This document shows, piece by piece, positions 1 to 9,028 of a DNA stretch of 64,000 nt. A program made the position numbers and the translations under genes. The notes under the pieces are model-generated. The model saw only the letters and a list, made by a program, of their open reading frames with translations. It was not told the DNA's origin and made no database searches. How positions within the stretch are numbered: the stretch's first letter is position 1; every line of letters starts with the position of its first letter. Source of the stretch: Prevotella sp. CAG:617 (GTDB lineage Bacteria > Bacteroidota > Bacteroidia > Bacteroidales > Bacteroidaceae); assembly GCA_000438115.1 (NCBI GenBank), contig FR903613.1:39828-103827 (forward strand), written 5' to 3'.

Positions 1-57
1 CGCAATAATCTGTTTAATTCGACGATCCTGGCTTTCAAATTTTACTTCTCTAATCAT
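1..57 (-). CDS. GGGtGRT-family protein, N-terminal 19 codons (runs off window)
   Basis: Only the first 19 codons lie in the window, beginning MIREVKFESQDRRI on the minus strand. The start ATG follows a purine-rich GAGGAGG stretch, a plausible ribosome binding site, 14 bp after the stop of the Fe-S scaffold-like gene. The start resembles the N-terminus of the GGGtGRT family, which is usually found directly downstream of this scaffold-like gene in Bacteroidota and Firmicutes. The function of that family is not known to me. The call rests on a short match plus gene order. Confidence 0.6.
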   Translation of the reverse strand, partial: MIREVKFESQDRRIKQIIA

Positions 58-71
58 AGTCTTTCCTCCTC

Positions 72-773
72 TTATTCTTTACGCGGGTCAATATATTTAA
101 CAGCACCTTGCTCTGCAGTGAAACGACCGTAATGGCCCGTTACTTTTTTAAGAGCCTCATTGGCATCTGTACCTTTCTTAATCTCTTCCATAAACTTGCC
201 CATATGAACAAATTCATAACCAATCACCTGATTATCTTTGTCCAAAGCCATGCGGGTAATATAACCCTCCGTCAGTTCCAAATAGCGAGTTCCTTTCTCT
301 AAAGTACCATACAAAGTTCCTGTTTGGCTACGCAATCCTTTACCGAGATCCTCCAAACCGGCACCGATAACCAAACCACCTTCTGAAAATGCACTTTGCG
401 TACGTCCATACACAATCTGAAGGAAAAGTTCACGCATTGCTGTATTAATAGCATCGCACACCAAATCAGTATTAAGAGCCTCCAAGATTGTTTTACCAGG
501 TAAAATTTCAGAAGCCATAGCTGCTGAATGGGTCATTCCTGAGCAACCAATAGTTTCAACCAAACATTCCTGAATAACTCCTTCTTTTACATTCAGTGTC
601 AATTTACATGCACCCTGCTGAGGAGCACACCAACCTACACCATGAGTTAAACCTGAGATATCCTTAATTTCTTTAGCATGAACCCATTTTCCTTCTTCTG
701 GAATAGGGGCATTTGCATGTTTGGGGCCTTTTGCCACACAACACATGTTTTTTACTTCGTTTGAATATTCCAT
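72..773 (-). CDS. IscU/NifU-like iron-sulfur scaffold-type protein with C-terminal extension
   Basis: 233 aa, cytoplasmic, no signal peptide. The first half resembles the IscU/NifU N-terminal fold: Cys49, Cys56, Cys70, Cys77 and Cys106 fall in conserved-looking segments, and GCSGMTHSAAMASE is a variant of the scaffold signature. The second half (about 125-233) is an extension absent from ordinary IscU (about 130 aa). No cysteine desulfurase or other Suf/Isc gene is adjacent. The next gene, 14 bp downstream, encodes a GGGtGRT protein, so this is the usual two-gene unit rather than a general Fe-S assembly operon. The role as a scaffold is inferred from fold similarity only. A TATCTTTG -7 box lies about 100 bp upstream. 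Confidence 0.75.
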   Translation of the reverse strand: MEYSNEVKNMCCVAKGPKHANAPIPEEGKWVHAKEIKDISGLTHGVGWCAPQQGACKLTLNVKEGVIQECLVETIGCSGMTHSAAMASEILPGKTILEALNTDLVCDAINTAMRELFLQIVYGRTQSAFSEGGLVIGAGLEDLGKGLRSQTGTLYGTLEKGTRYLELTEGYITRMALDKDNQVIGYEFVHMGKFMEEIKKGTDANEALKKVTGHYGRFTAEQGAVKYIDPRKE

Positions 774-843
774 TTTTCTAATTTTAAAAGTGAAATTAGT
801 ATCTATATAAACTTTGAAGATCCACCAACAATAATATCAATAA

Positions 844-863
844 TTTACATATATAATTGTAAA
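844..863. repeat. Inverted repeat TTTACA-N8-TGTAAA in leader of scaffold-like gene
   Basis: Perfect 6-bp arms separated by 8 bases, 13-26 bp downstream of the predicted start site of the leftward Fe-S scaffold-like gene. The position would suit a repressor operator or a weak RNA hairpin. The regulator is unknown, and in such AT-rich DNA chance is possible. Confidence 0.3.
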
Positions 864-876
864 CCTAACATCATTG

Positions 877-905
877 CAAAGATAACAAAGAATTAGCTGA
901 GCAAA
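877..905 (-). promoter_or_regulatory. Bacteroidota-type promoter for the Fe-S scaffold-like gene
   Basis: The minus strand carries TATCTTTG at 877-884, matching the Bacteroidota sigma-ABfr -7 consensus TAnnTTTG. A TTTG -33-like element sits at 902-905 with 17 bp between them, slightly short of the usual 19-21. The predicted start is near 870, leaving a leader of about 97 nt. Confidence 0.5.
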
Positions 906-930
906 AAACAAAAACAATATTTTTTCCTGC

Positions 931-963
931 AAAAAAAGCTTTGCCCTACTATTTCTGCAAAGC
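931..963 (-). terminator. Intrinsic terminator after the GH5-like gene
   Basis: On the minus strand GCTTTGC (957-963) pairs with GCAAAGC (938-944) and is followed by seven T. The left arm overlaps the last codons of the GH5-like gene ending at 949. It closes the leftward DUF4199-to-GH5-like gene run. Confidence 0.65.
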
Positions 964-2070
964 CTTAATGCCATTTGCTATTATTTGCAATGTTGACGAG
1001 TCACTACTACACACATTATATGGATTCAAATCCTTTTCATTTTGCAACAAAAACAACAGGTTTGTCTTTCTATAATCTATCGGTATGTGCCATCCTCCCC
1101 ACGTGTACATAAAAGTTCCTCCAATATAACTATGTTGTTGTGAGCTATGAACAAGTTTGTCCAACATATAAGTATAAAAGCCATCTCGCGAACGAGTTGT
1201 TGTCAAAGGTATTCGTCGAGACCTGTCACGCGGATAATTAAACTTATCTATAATTACAGGCTTGTTATATTTATTTGCAAGAAACTCAAGTCTATTCAAA
1301 TATTCATTTGTTTTCACATATGCATTACTTAAATCTTCAAAAATCCGATCCTCTCCTACCCATCCAAATTCTCTCGGTAATATTTCAACAGATATATAAT
1401 CCAAATGCGGATTGGCATATATTTGTGCATCCAAAGACGCATTCTTACTCTTGTCTTCATATTGAATTATATCCGTTATAGACAACAATTGCTGTGGCAA
1501 TAAATTACCCACATATGAAACGAATTCATCTAAATACTCATCACCATACACTTCAAACAAAGTCCTAGAAAACTCCCATGACATAATTACCGGATCGTCA
1601 AAATATGCCTTATGTGTAAACACATTCTTATGCTGCGCAAGGAGCTTCAAATTTCTCTCCAAAAGAGATTTACTATAATGAAGTTTACCTAAATCTTTCT
1701 TTACAGTAACATGCAATGTCAACCGCATAGACCGTCGTTGTGCTTCCTTTATTAGGTAATCCAGGCCTGTAAAAACAGACATGTTACCACTCCTACTATG
1801 CGACGAAGAAACAGTTGAATCAAGATCCAAAGAAACACGCAAATTCTTTATGCCATAACGTAACATTAAATCCAATTCGTCTGCCAGAATCTTATTTCTT
1901 TGTCGAGGAGATTCAATCTTAAACAATTCCGTACATTCCCAATTTGTTCCCAAAAAATAGTACAAAGAATCACCCGAAAAAAAACATCCGTTTTTAACCT
2001 TAATAAAGGATTCTGCACATGTAATTGTAGCAAAGAGAAAAAGCGAAAAAAACAAACATATCCTCCTCAT
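949..2070 (-). CDS. Secreted GH5 (mannanase-type) homologue with both catalytic Glu replaced
   Basis: 373 aa with an N-terminal signal peptide (about 1-19, cleavage near CAES). The fold follows GH5_7 beta-mannanases: FIKVKNGCF start, YFLGTNW near 38-44, the (beta/alpha)8 segments GIKNLRVS, LDYLIKEA, DDPVIMSW and KPVIIDKFNYPRD, and a C-terminal MYTWGGWHIP. In active enzymes the acid/base lies in a WxxxNE motif and the nucleophile in xEFGxP. Here the matching positions are Thr170 (W165-EFSRT) and Lys276 (IIDKFNYP). The usual His of the HxWP strand appears as Glu. Hydrolysis by the normal retaining mechanism is therefore unlikely; a glycan-binding role is an inference. It starts 3 bp after metH, so it is probably the last gene of that transcript. 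The family call is fairly safe, the subfamily less so. Confidence 0.7.
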   Translation of the reverse strand: MRRICLFFSLFLFATITCAESFIKVKNGCFFSGDSLYYFLGTNWECTELFKIESPRQRNKILADELDLMLRYGIKNLRVSLDLDSTVSSSHSRSGNMSVFTGLDYLIKEAQRRSMRLTLHVTVKKDLGKLHYSKSLLERNLKLLAQHKNVFTHKAYFDDPVIMSWEFSRTLFEVYGDEYLDEFVSYVGNLLPQQLLSITDIIQYEDKSKNASLDAQIYANPHLDYISVEILPREFGWVGEDRIFEDLSNAYVKTNEYLNRLEFLANKYNKPVIIDKFNYPRDRSRRIPLTTTRSRDGFYTYMLDKLVHSSQQHSYIGGTFMYTWGGWHIPIDYRKTNLLFLLQNEKDLNPYNVCSSDSSTLQIIANGIKALQK

Positions 2071-2073
2071 ATG

Positions 2074-4830
2074 TCAAAACAAATTTAACTTGTTCTTTCT
2101 GGCAGTTGACAAACCTGCAATTTCTATAGTCCTTTCCTCGTATGCAATTCGCATTCTAGAATATTCATCTTCCAGATTCTTTACAAATGTTTCCTTTGTT
2201 AAAGGATTCTTTAATTGCGACATAACTGGAATTATTTGTGAAGCATCTTTTGTCCAAACCACAGGCCCATCATATTTTGAAGCTATTTTCAAAGCTGTAT
2301 GCATTTTACTTGTCGTGGCTCCGCCAACTAATATGGGAATATGCAAGGCTGCTTCCTGCATCGCCCTTGCCACATTAACCATTTCATCTAAACTTGGCGT
2401 AATCAGTCCACTAAGTCCTACAAAATCGGCATTTTCAAGAATTGCAGTTTCAACGATTTTCTCTGCTGGACACATCACACCCAAATCTATTACTTCATAA
2501 TTGTTACATGACAGCACTACTGACACTATATTTTTTCCAATATCGTGTACATCCCCTTTCACTGTCGCTAACACGATCTTACCCGCAACCGCCCCACTTA
2601 TTTTTTCTTTCTCAATAAATGGCTGTAATATCTCAACGGCCTTTTTCATTGTTCTTGCAGTTTTTACGACTTGAGGCAAAAACATTTTCCCACATCCGAA
2701 TAAATCTCCCACTTTATTCATCCCATCCATTAAAGGACCTTCTATAATATCCACAGCCTTTGCATATTTCTTCAGAGCCTCAGTCAAATCTTCCTCCAAA
2801 AAATCAGAACAACCTTTTATCAATGACACATTCAAACGATCCTCAACCGTTTTACTACGCCATTGGTTCACTTGATTTTCTGATTCTTTTTTGAGAACTT
2901 TTCCTTCGCGCGCGTAAGATTCAGCATAATCCAATAGGCGTTCGGATGATTTTTTATCTTTATTAAAAATCACGTCCTCAATAACTTCAAGTAAATCTTT
3001 AGGAATATCTTCATATAGGACTGATGTTGATGGATTTACGATCCCCATATCAAGTCCATTCCTAATCGCGTGATACAAAAAAACGGAATGCATTGCCTCG
3101 CGAATATAATTATTTCCTCTAAAGGAAAAAGACAAATTACTAATGCCCCCACTTACATGAGCGCCACACAAATGTTGGCGTATCCACTTTGTGGCATTAA
3201 TAAAATCTAATGCATAATTATTATGCTCCTCAATACCCGTACAAATCGCTAAAACATTAGGATCAAATATTATATCACAAGGATTAAAGTTCAATTTCCC
3301 GGTCAACAAATGGTATGCTCGCTGACAAATTTCAATCTTACGTGCAAACGTATCTGCCTGTCCATTCTCATCAAAAGCCATTACAACCACAGCTGCCCCA
3401 AAACGTTGAACATCGCGTGCATGTTGCAAAAACACATCTTCACCTTCCTTTAATGAAATTGAATTTACTATACATTTGCCCTGAAGCGTTTTTAAACCTG
3501 CCAATACTACACTCCATTTTGAGGAATCAATCATCACAGGAACGCACGCAATATCAGGATCTGAAGAAAGCAAATTTAAAAAATGCGTCATTTCCGACGA
3601 ACTATCCAAAAGCCCGTCATCCATATTTATATCCAAGATTTGTGCACCATTTTCGACCTGTTGACGCGCTATACTCAACGCTTCATCGTATTTTTTCTCA
3701 TTTATCAAACGTAAGAATTTTCGTGATCCAGCTACATTACAACGTTCACCTATATTTATAAAATTCTTTTCAGCATTAACTTCAAGCCGCTCCAACCCTG
3801 ACAACCATAGTTCTTCTGGCATGGAAACCGGAACATGAGGTTTCTTATAAGAACCATTTTCATGCACCAATGGTGGAAATTTAGAAATAAATGCATCCGT
3901 AGTTCCACAGCATCCTCCAATAATGTTAACCAAGCCTTCGTCTATAAAATCTTTTATCTCACACGCCATTTCATCTGGGGTTTGCTCATACTCTCCCATC
4001 GAATTTGGTAAACCAGCATTAGGATACACCGAAATATAAAAAGGAGCAATACGAGCCAATTCCTTCAAAAAAGGCTTCATTTCTGCTGCGCCAAAAGAAC
4101 AATTCAATCCAACTGACAGTATTGGATAATTCATGATAGAAGCGACAAATGCAGAAAGAGTCTGTCCTGAAAGTGTCCGTCCTGACTTATCCGCAATAGT
4201 TACAGACAACATCAATGGAACAGAACGATGACATGCATCAAAAGCTTTCTGTGCCGCATATAATGCAGCTTTTGCATTTAATGTATCAAAAATTGTTTCA
4301 ATCAAGATTGCATCTACTCCGTTGGCAACCACGACCTCCATTTGTTCATAATACGCATCAACCAACTCATCGAAAGTAATAGCACGCAAAGCCGGATCAT
4401 TAACATCTGGACTTATTGAGCACGTTTTATTTGTTGGGCCTACTGATGCGGCAACAAATCGCGGCTTTTCGGGAGTTTTTCTTGTATATTCATCTGCCAA
4501 ACTTCGAGCTAATTTTACTGCAGCAGCATTTAATTCTCTACATAAACTTTCACAATGATAATCCGCCAATGACACTCTTTGCGAACTAAAGGTATTAGTC
4601 TCGATAATATCGGCACCTGCTTCCAAATACTTCCGATGTATTTCGGAAATTATTTCGGGTTGTGACAATGTCAACAGATCATTATTCCCTTTTTGTATCC
4701 CTCTCAGATTCACGAATCTTTCACCTCGATAATCTGCCTCAGATAACTTATATTTTTGGATCATTGTGCCCATAGCACCATCCAAGATAAGAATACGCTT
4801 CTGTAATAAATCTTTTAAAGAATCTTTCAT
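2074..4830 (-). CDS. metH: Cobalamin-dependent methionine synthase lacking the reactivation domain
   Basis: 918 aa. It transfers methyl from 5-methyltetrahydrofolate via cobalamin to homocysteine. Domains in order: homocysteine-binding barrel (about 1-325) with zinc cysteines in GLNCSFG and GGCCGTT; pterin-binding barrel (about 350-620, [14 protein letters not shown]); cobalamin cap and Rossmann domains (about 645-890) with [10 protein letters not shown] (the His that ligates cobalt), GLSGLITPS and VGGATTSK. The protein stops at the linker after the cobalamin domain, so the roughly 330-residue AdoMet-binding activation domain of E. coli MetH (about 1,227 aa) is absent. No frameshift or remnant is seen: the next gene begins 3 bp later. 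No cobalamin or SAM riboswitch was seen in the 13-bp gap to smpB. Confidence 0.95.
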   Translation of the reverse strand: MKDSLKDLLQKRILILDGAMGTMIQKYKLSEADYRGERFVNLRGIQKGNNDLLTLSQPEIISEIHRKYLEAGADIIETNTFSSQRVSLADYHCESLCRELNAAAVKLARSLADEYTRKTPEKPRFVAASVGPTNKTCSISPDVNDPALRAITFDELVDAYYEQMEVVVANGVDAILIETIFDTLNAKAALYAAQKAFDACHRSVPLMLSVTIADKSGRTLSGQTLSAFVASIMNYPILSVGLNCSFGAAEMKPFLKELARIAPFYISVYPNAGLPNSMGEYEQTPDEMACEIKDFIDEGLVNIIGGCCGTTDAFISKFPPLVHENGSYKKPHVPVSMPEELWLSGLERLEVNAEKNFINIGERCNVAGSRKFLRLINEKKYDEALSIARQQVENGAQILDINMDDGLLDSSSEMTHFLNLLSSDPDIACVPVMIDSSKWSVVLAGLKTLQGKCIVNSISLKEGEDVFLQHARDVQRFGAAVVVMAFDENGQADTFARKIEICQRAYHLLTGKLNFNPCDIIFDPNVLAICTGIEEHNNYALDFINATKWIRQHLCGAHVSGGISNLSFSFRGNNYIREAMHSVFLYHAIRNGLDMGIVNPSTSVLYEDIPKDLLEVIEDVIFNKDKKSSERLLDYAESYAREGKVLKKESENQVNQWRSKTVEDRLNVSLIKGCSDFLEEDLTEALKKYAKAVDIIEGPLMDGMNKVGDLFGCGKMFLPQVVKTARTMKKAVEILQPFIEKEKISGAVAGKIVLATVKGDVHDIGKNIVSVVLSCNNYEVIDLGVMCPAEKIVETAILENADFVGLSGLITPSLDEMVNVARAMQEAALHIPILVGGATTSKMHTALKIASKYDGPVVWTKDASQIIPVMSQLKNPLTKETFVKNLEDEYSRMRIAYEERTIEIAGLSTARKNKLNLF

Positions 4831-4843
4831 ACAAAAACAATAA

Positions 4844-5317
4844 TCAATAATGCTTCATTATACGTGCGATTTCCCGACGATCATCTTTTTCCTTCAATGA
4901 TTGTCGTTTGTCAAATTCCTTTTTTCCTCGGCATAACCCTATTACCATTTTAGCTCTCCCATTGTCATCAATAAAAAGTCGCAATGGGACAATTGTAAAA
5001 CCGGGAGAAGATGTTTCCTTTTCTAATTGTAGGATTTCCTTATGATGCAACAACAATTTTCGCTCTCTTCGTGCAACATGATTATTATATGAACCAAAAA
5101 CATATTCTGCTATATACATATTTTTCACCCATAATTCATGGTTATTTATATAACAGAATGTATCTACCAAACTCGCTTTACCGACTCTTATGCTTTTAAT
5201 TTCCGTTCCCGTCAAAACGATTCCTGCTGTAAACCTATCTATTACAGCAAAATCAAACTCCACCTTCTTATTCTTTATGTTTATATTTTTCAAACGTGTT
5301 GCAACCTTCCGACTCAT
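4844..5317 (-). CDS. smpB: SsrA-binding protein SmpB
   Basis: 157 aa, the usual length. SmpB binds tmRNA and brings it to stalled ribosomes in trans-translation. Diagnostic segments are present: [22 protein letters not shown](I)R, the KLLLHHKEI region and the basic tail [20 protein letters not shown]. The tmRNA gene itself is not in this window. The gene lies 13 bp upstream of metH and 3 bp after the DMP19-like gene, inside the long leftward run, so it is probably co-transcribed with genes of unrelated function. Confidence 0.97.
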   Translation of the reverse strand: MSRKVATRLKNINIKNKKVEFDFAVIDRFTAGIVLTGTEIKSIRVGKASLVDTFCYINNHELWVKNMYIAEYVFGSYNNHVARRERKLLLHHKEILQLEKETSSPGFTIVPLRLFIDDNGRAKMVIGLCRGKKEFDKRQSLKEKDDRREIARIMKHY

Positions 5318-5320
5318 TTC

Positions 5321-5839
5321 TTAAACTGTTTTTACTGTCACAAATTGATCAATATGTTCATCTACATAATGCGCAATGCAATCCGTTATATACTCCTCAT
5401 CTTCTATAAACGAATCATCTAAATCATCAAATTCTGGGAATCGCTCAAATAGCCCCATAAAATCGTCATCACTACACGGCTTTGTCAACTCATCTTTATA
5501 TTTATCATAAAAAGATTTTGCCTTGTAAAGCAATTTGGAAAAATCTTTTAACCCCCACAAGCGCATAGCTTTTGCAAATGGATTATCAAAAAAGAAGGGC
5601 CCATATCCATTATAAATCAACTGAACAAAACCACCATCCATCAATTCCTCTCGCAAGACATAATACCCCCACAAGGTTATCTGTTCTCCATTTAGGTGTT
5701 TTAATGCAACTTCATTCAATTCTCCTCCCACTGTTTCTTTTATAGCACCAACTATTTCTTCCAAAAAAGCATCTACACCTCTTTGAGCCGCAGAAATCAA
5801 CCGCGATTCAACGATAAAGACTTCCCTACTTGATTCCAT
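5321..5839 (-). CDS. DMP19-like (DUF4375) protein
   Basis: 172 aa, acidic, soluble, no signal peptide. The LWGYYVLREELMDGGFVQLIYNGYGP block and the following FAKAMRLWGL resemble the DUF4375/DMP19-like family. The tail (about 135-165) is rich in Asp and Glu. A phage DMP19 protein is a DNA mimic, but many bacterial members are uncharacterised, so I do not assign that role. It ends 3 bp before smpB and starts 51 bp after the apbE stop. Confidence 0.65.
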   Translation of the reverse strand: MESSREVFIVESRLISAAQRGVDAFLEEIVGAIKETVGGELNEVALKHLNGEQITLWGYYVLREELMDGGFVQLIYNGYGPFFFDNPFAKAMRLWGLKDFSKLLYKAKSFYDKYKDELTKPCSDDDFMGLFERFPEFDDLDDSFIEDEEYITDCIAHYVDEHIDQFVTVKTV

Positions 5840-5890
5840 AAATTTTTCTTTAAAAATGTTCCAGCCTAAAGCTAAAATTGACAGCTTATA

Positions 5891-6898
5891 TTACTTCAAA
5901 TCACGAATATTGGTCCACACTTTATATCGTCCCAAAGAATCAGCATATATCAAATATGCTTTGAGTGTTTTTTTCTTACTCAGCAACTGCTTTGATTTTT
6001 CTACCCCCATCACCATAAATGCCGTAGCATAAGCATCCGCTTCAGCACAAGTAGGAGCTATAACAGAAGCCGATAGCAATGAATGTTGAACAGGATATCC
6101 CGTTTTGGGATCTATCGTATGTGCAAATTTCTTCCCGTCTTTGTAATAAAAATTTCGATAATTTCCACTAGTAGCTAATGCGCAATTAGTAATTGGCAAG
6201 ACTGTTTGCAAATCGGCCGTTACATTTTTATTATCCACAGGTTTTTCTATACCGATTTTCCATAATTTATGGAGATCATTATACCCCCGTACAGCGATCT
6301 CTCCCCCTATTTCTATCATGTAATTCTTGATCCCAACCCGTTCAAACATCCTTGCAATTTTGTCAACGCCATAACCTTTTGCAATAGCACTACAATCCAA
6401 CATTACTAATGGGTTCTGCTTATTAATAATACCATTTTCAATAGAAACTTTTTCATATCCAACAATTGATCTGATACTATCTATCTTATTCTTACTAACA
6501 GAAGAAGAATGCTTAAAACCAAATCCCCAAACATTAACTAATGGCGCGACAGTAATATCAAACGCGCCTTCAGTCGCTGAAGAAACTTGCTGCGACAATA
6601 AAAAGACTTCTCTAAAATCCTTATTAAGCGCTACATCTTCATTTCTGTTCACTTTACTGATAATACTACTATCATTAAAAACAGACAAGGAGGCATCAAC
6701 ATCATTCAACTCACTCAAAATACTATCATGTAAGTCCCTTTCACTCTCATACTTTATATGATAAACCGTCCCAAAAATTTTTCCGGAATTTTCATAATAA
6801 TGCAGTTTGCTCTTTCTAATTAAGATAAAACAACTGCCAACGACAAGCGCCACCAACAAAACTATACGATATATATTTATTTTTCTGTATTTAATCAT
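5891..6898 (-). CDS. apbE: FAD:protein FMN transferase (ApbE)
   Basis: 335 aa. ApbE attaches FMN to a Thr or Ser of target flavoproteins, using FAD, outside the cytoplasmic membrane. An N-terminal hydrophobic segment (about 9-25) without an obvious lipobox suggests a membrane anchor. Family motifs: GTVYHIKY, DSSIISKVNR, FDITVAPLVNVWGFG, DCSAIAKGYGVD, MIEIGGEI, ALATSGNYRNF, HTIDPKTGYP and a late AEADAYATAFMVMG. No obvious flavinylated partner (RnfG/NqrC-like, or an FMN-bind domain) lies in the window, so its target is encoded elsewhere. It starts 17 bp after the DUF6048 gene. Confidence 0.93.
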   Translation of the reverse strand: MIKYRKINIYRIVLLVALVVGSCFILIRKSKLHYYENSGKIFGTVYHIKYESERDLHDSILSELNDVDASLSVFNDSSIISKVNRNEDVALNKDFREVFLLSQQVSSATEGAFDITVAPLVNVWGFGFKHSSSVSKNKIDSIRSIVGYEKVSIENGIINKQNPLVMLDCSAIAKGYGVDKIARMFERVGIKNYMIEIGGEIAVRGYNDLHKLWKIGIEKPVDNKNVTADLQTVLPITNCALATSGNYRNFYYKDGKKFAHTIDPKTGYPVQHSLLSASVIAPTCAEADAYATAFMVMGVEKSKQLLSKKKTLKAYLIYADSLGRYKVWTNIRDLK

Positions 6899-6915
6899 AA
6901 CACCAACCCTGTCTC

Positions 6916-7638
6916 TTATATATCAAAAATCAAATTAAACGTTCCGCCCCAATTGCTTTCATTATTTTTACCATACCCTGGTACATACCAGGATTTTCCT
7001 ATTGCGTTTTTTTTCTGTTTTAGCATTTTTCGAAACCGTACACTCCACCCTACATGAATAAACTTCCAAATCTTTGTTTCTAATCCCCCAACTAATTCCA
7101 ACCAATGCGCGTTTGAAGATACTGACTCAAAATGATAAGGAATTGAACCGCCCCATACAGGATCCTCAATATCATTTCCCTCAAGATCATATTTATAAAA
7201 AGTTAGACCATACCGTATGCCTCCATAAAGTCGATTTGAACTATGCTTATTCTTTATAAAATTATAGTCTAATCCTACTCGATAATAAGGACTCCTTACC
7301 ATATAATGCTGCGAAGTTGTTTCATCTGTATGATTACAATTTCCTATGCCCAATTCAAGAATGGGGAAATATGCTTCTTTAAAATTTAAGCGTAACGCAG
7401 ACTCATATTGTCCATACACGGCCATCTGTGTCATTGCCAAACCTGCAAGGTCCACTGAAATCGAAAATCCCGCAAAAACAGGAATTTGCTCCGCTGATAT
7501 AGGATGCGTTCCCGTCTCATATTGTATCCCTCTTACCCTATCATTAGGCAAAGAATCACTCTTTACTTGACCATACCCGTCTAAAGTGCATACACTAATT
7601 ATTATAATGCACAAATATCTTAATATTTTCTGTTCCAT
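6916..7638 (-). CDS. DUF6048 family protein, probable outer-membrane beta-barrel
   Basis: 240 aa with a signal peptide (about 1-23, ending GYG-Q). The body alternates short hydrophobic and polar stretches rich in Tyr, Gly and Trp (YYRVGLDYNF, LYGGIRYGLTFYKYD, HVGWSVRFRKML) and ends NLIFDI, as expected for a small outer-membrane barrel ending in a hydrophobic residue. It overlaps the upstream DUF6452 gene by 44 bp, indicating translational coupling; the two families commonly occur together in Bacteroidales. Molecular function unknown. Confidence 0.7.
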   Translation of the reverse strand: MEQKILRYLCIIIISVCTLDGYGQVKSDSLPNDRVRGIQYETGTHPISAEQIPVFAGFSISVDLAGLAMTQMAVYGQYESALRLNFKEAYFPILELGIGNCNHTDETTSQHYMVRSPYYRVGLDYNFIKNKHSSNRLYGGIRYGLTFYKYDLEGNDIEDPVWGGSIPYHFESVSSNAHWLELVGGLETKIWKFIHVGWSVRFRKMLKQKKNAIGKSWYVPGYGKNNESNWGGTFNLIFDI

Positions 7639-8101
7639 TATAATTTACAATAGGCGACGAAATAGAGGCACTGTCAACCACAACTTTTCCATCCTGCTGA
7701 TTGCCCCAAGAAATGGTTTTCAACTCAGAAAAAACAGCAGGAGGACAATCTATATTTTCAAAATGTATAGTATTTGTATGCTCCAAATACAACGTATCAG
7801 TTGTATGAATTTGACCATTTCTCATAAAACTTAAAAGCAACGTATCATTATTCAAAGAATACCGTAACGGAAATGACATTTGCAGATTCGCCTTCTGACA
7901 CGACATAAGACTATCTGTACCCAATGCTGTAACCAGCAATGTATCTAATGTAACATTTGAAACGTCAGTATCAGAATAATACAATTTACTTCCAACCAAC
8001 ACTGTATTCTCCAAAGGACAATCTATATTTCTGCATCCAATAGTAAATATAAGGATACAAAAACAACAGAATTTACAGTTCTTTTTCAATTTGATATTCA
8101 T
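7595..8101 (-). CDS. DUF6452 family probable lipoprotein
   Basis: 168 aa. The N-terminus (basic residues, hydrophobic FCILIFTIG, then Cys23) fits a lipoprotein signal peptide with the lipobox ending TIGC. The mature part is rich in Thr, Asn and Ser with beta-strand character, including YSLNNDTLLLSF and IHTTDTLYLEHT. It overlaps the glycosyltransferase stop by 29 bp and the DUF6048 start by 44 bp, so expression is probably coupled. The DUF6452/DUF6048 pair looks like an envelope module of unknown function. Confidence 0.7.
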   Translation of the reverse strand: MNIKLKKNCKFCCFCILIFTIGCRNIDCPLENTVLVGSKLYYSDTDVSNVTLDTLLVTALGTDSLMSCQKANLQMSFPLRYSLNNDTLLLSFMRNGQIHTTDTLYLEHTNTIHFENIDCPPAVFSELKTISWGNQQDGKVVVDSASISSPIVNYNGTENIKIFVHYNN

Positions 8102-9026
8102 TTCTACGTTCAGAGTTTCGGCTAATTAATTCCCCCAAAAATCCAGCCACAAACAATTGTGTACCCAAAATCATCATTGTCAATGCTATATAAAAATATG
8201 GAGAATCCGTAACTAGCGGTGCTGGAACGCCATTACTTAATGCGATCAATTTTATAATACCCACAACCAATACGGCAATAAAACCACAAAAGAACATCAA
8301 AGACCCCAAAAAACCAAATACATGCATTGGCTTGAGCCCAAAGCTGTTCAAGAACCATAGACTCAGAAGATCTAAATATCCGTTAAAAAAGCGATTCAAT
8401 CCACCAAATTTAGTGTGCCCAAATTTGCGTGCCTGATGGTGTACTACTTTTTCTCCTATTTTAGAAAAGCCGGCGCTTTTGGCAATATAAGGAATATACC
8501 GATGCATTTCGCCATATACTTCTATATTCTTAACGACATCCAGTCTATAAGCCTTTAATCCACAATTGAAGTCATGCAGATTCTTTATGCCGCTAACCCG
8601 CCTCGCTGTAGCATTAAATAATTTCGTTGGAACTGTTTTTGACAGAGGGTCATATCTTTTTTGCTTATATCCAGAAACCAAATCATATTTATCCTCTGTA
8701 ATCATTCTATAAAGTTCAGGAATTTCATCTGGCGAATCTTGTAAATCAGCATCCATAGTAATAACCACTTCACCTTTAGCCATTTTAAAACCGCAATATA
8801 AGGCAGGTGACTTTCCATAATTTCTCCTGAATTTTATTCCCCTGACACAAGGATCCTTCTTATTCAAACCTTCTATTATATCCCATGAAGAATCCGTACT
8901 ACCGTCATCCACAAAAATAATCTCATAAGTAAATGTATGAGCTTTCATAACCCGCACAATCCACTCATATAATTCAGGAATACTCTCAGCCTCATTAAAA
9001 GAAGGTACAACTACCGAAATATTCAT
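8073..9026 (-). CDS. Family 2 glycosyltransferase, polyprenyl-phosphate sugar synthase type
   Basis: About 317 aa from MNISVVVPSFNEAES; an in-frame ATG at 9050 would add 8 residues and overlap the upstream stop, so the internal start (2 bp after the DUF4199 stop) is preferred. GT-A domain: VVPSFNE, FVDDGSTDSSW, MDADLQDSPDEI, YKQKRYDP, NCGLKAYR. The C-terminus has two membrane segments (about 230-260 and 275-300), as in DPM1-like/GtrB/ArnC enzymes that load a sugar on undecaprenyl phosphate. The sugar cannot be read from sequence. It is translationally linked to DUF6452 downstream. Confidence 0.88.
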   Translation of the reverse strand: MNISVVVPSFNEAESIPELYEWIVRVMKAHTFTYEIIFVDDGSTDSSWDIIEGLNKKDPCVRGIKFRRNYGKSPALYCGFKMAKGEVVITMDADLQDSPDEIPELYRMITEDKYDLVSGYKQKRYDPLSKTVPTKLFNATARRVSGIKNLHDFNCGLKAYRLDVVKNIEVYGEMHRYIPYIAKSAGFSKIGEKVVHHQARKFGHTKFGGLNRFFNGYLDLLSLWFLNSFGLKPMHVFGFLGSLMFFCGFIAVLVVGIIKLIALSNGVPAPLVTDSPYFYIALTMMILGTQLFVAGFLGELISRNSERRNEYQIEKEL

Positions 9027-9028
9027 AT

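Noticed and set aside
3315..3761. 148-codon open frame antisense to metH
   Set aside because: It lies wholly inside the pterin-binding part of metH on the other strand and has the odd composition of an antisense frame. metH is complete and well conserved there.
4831..4843. Cobalamin or SAM riboswitch for metH
   Set aside because: The gap to smpB is 13 bp and the upstream genes are tightly packed, leaving no room for a riboswitch.
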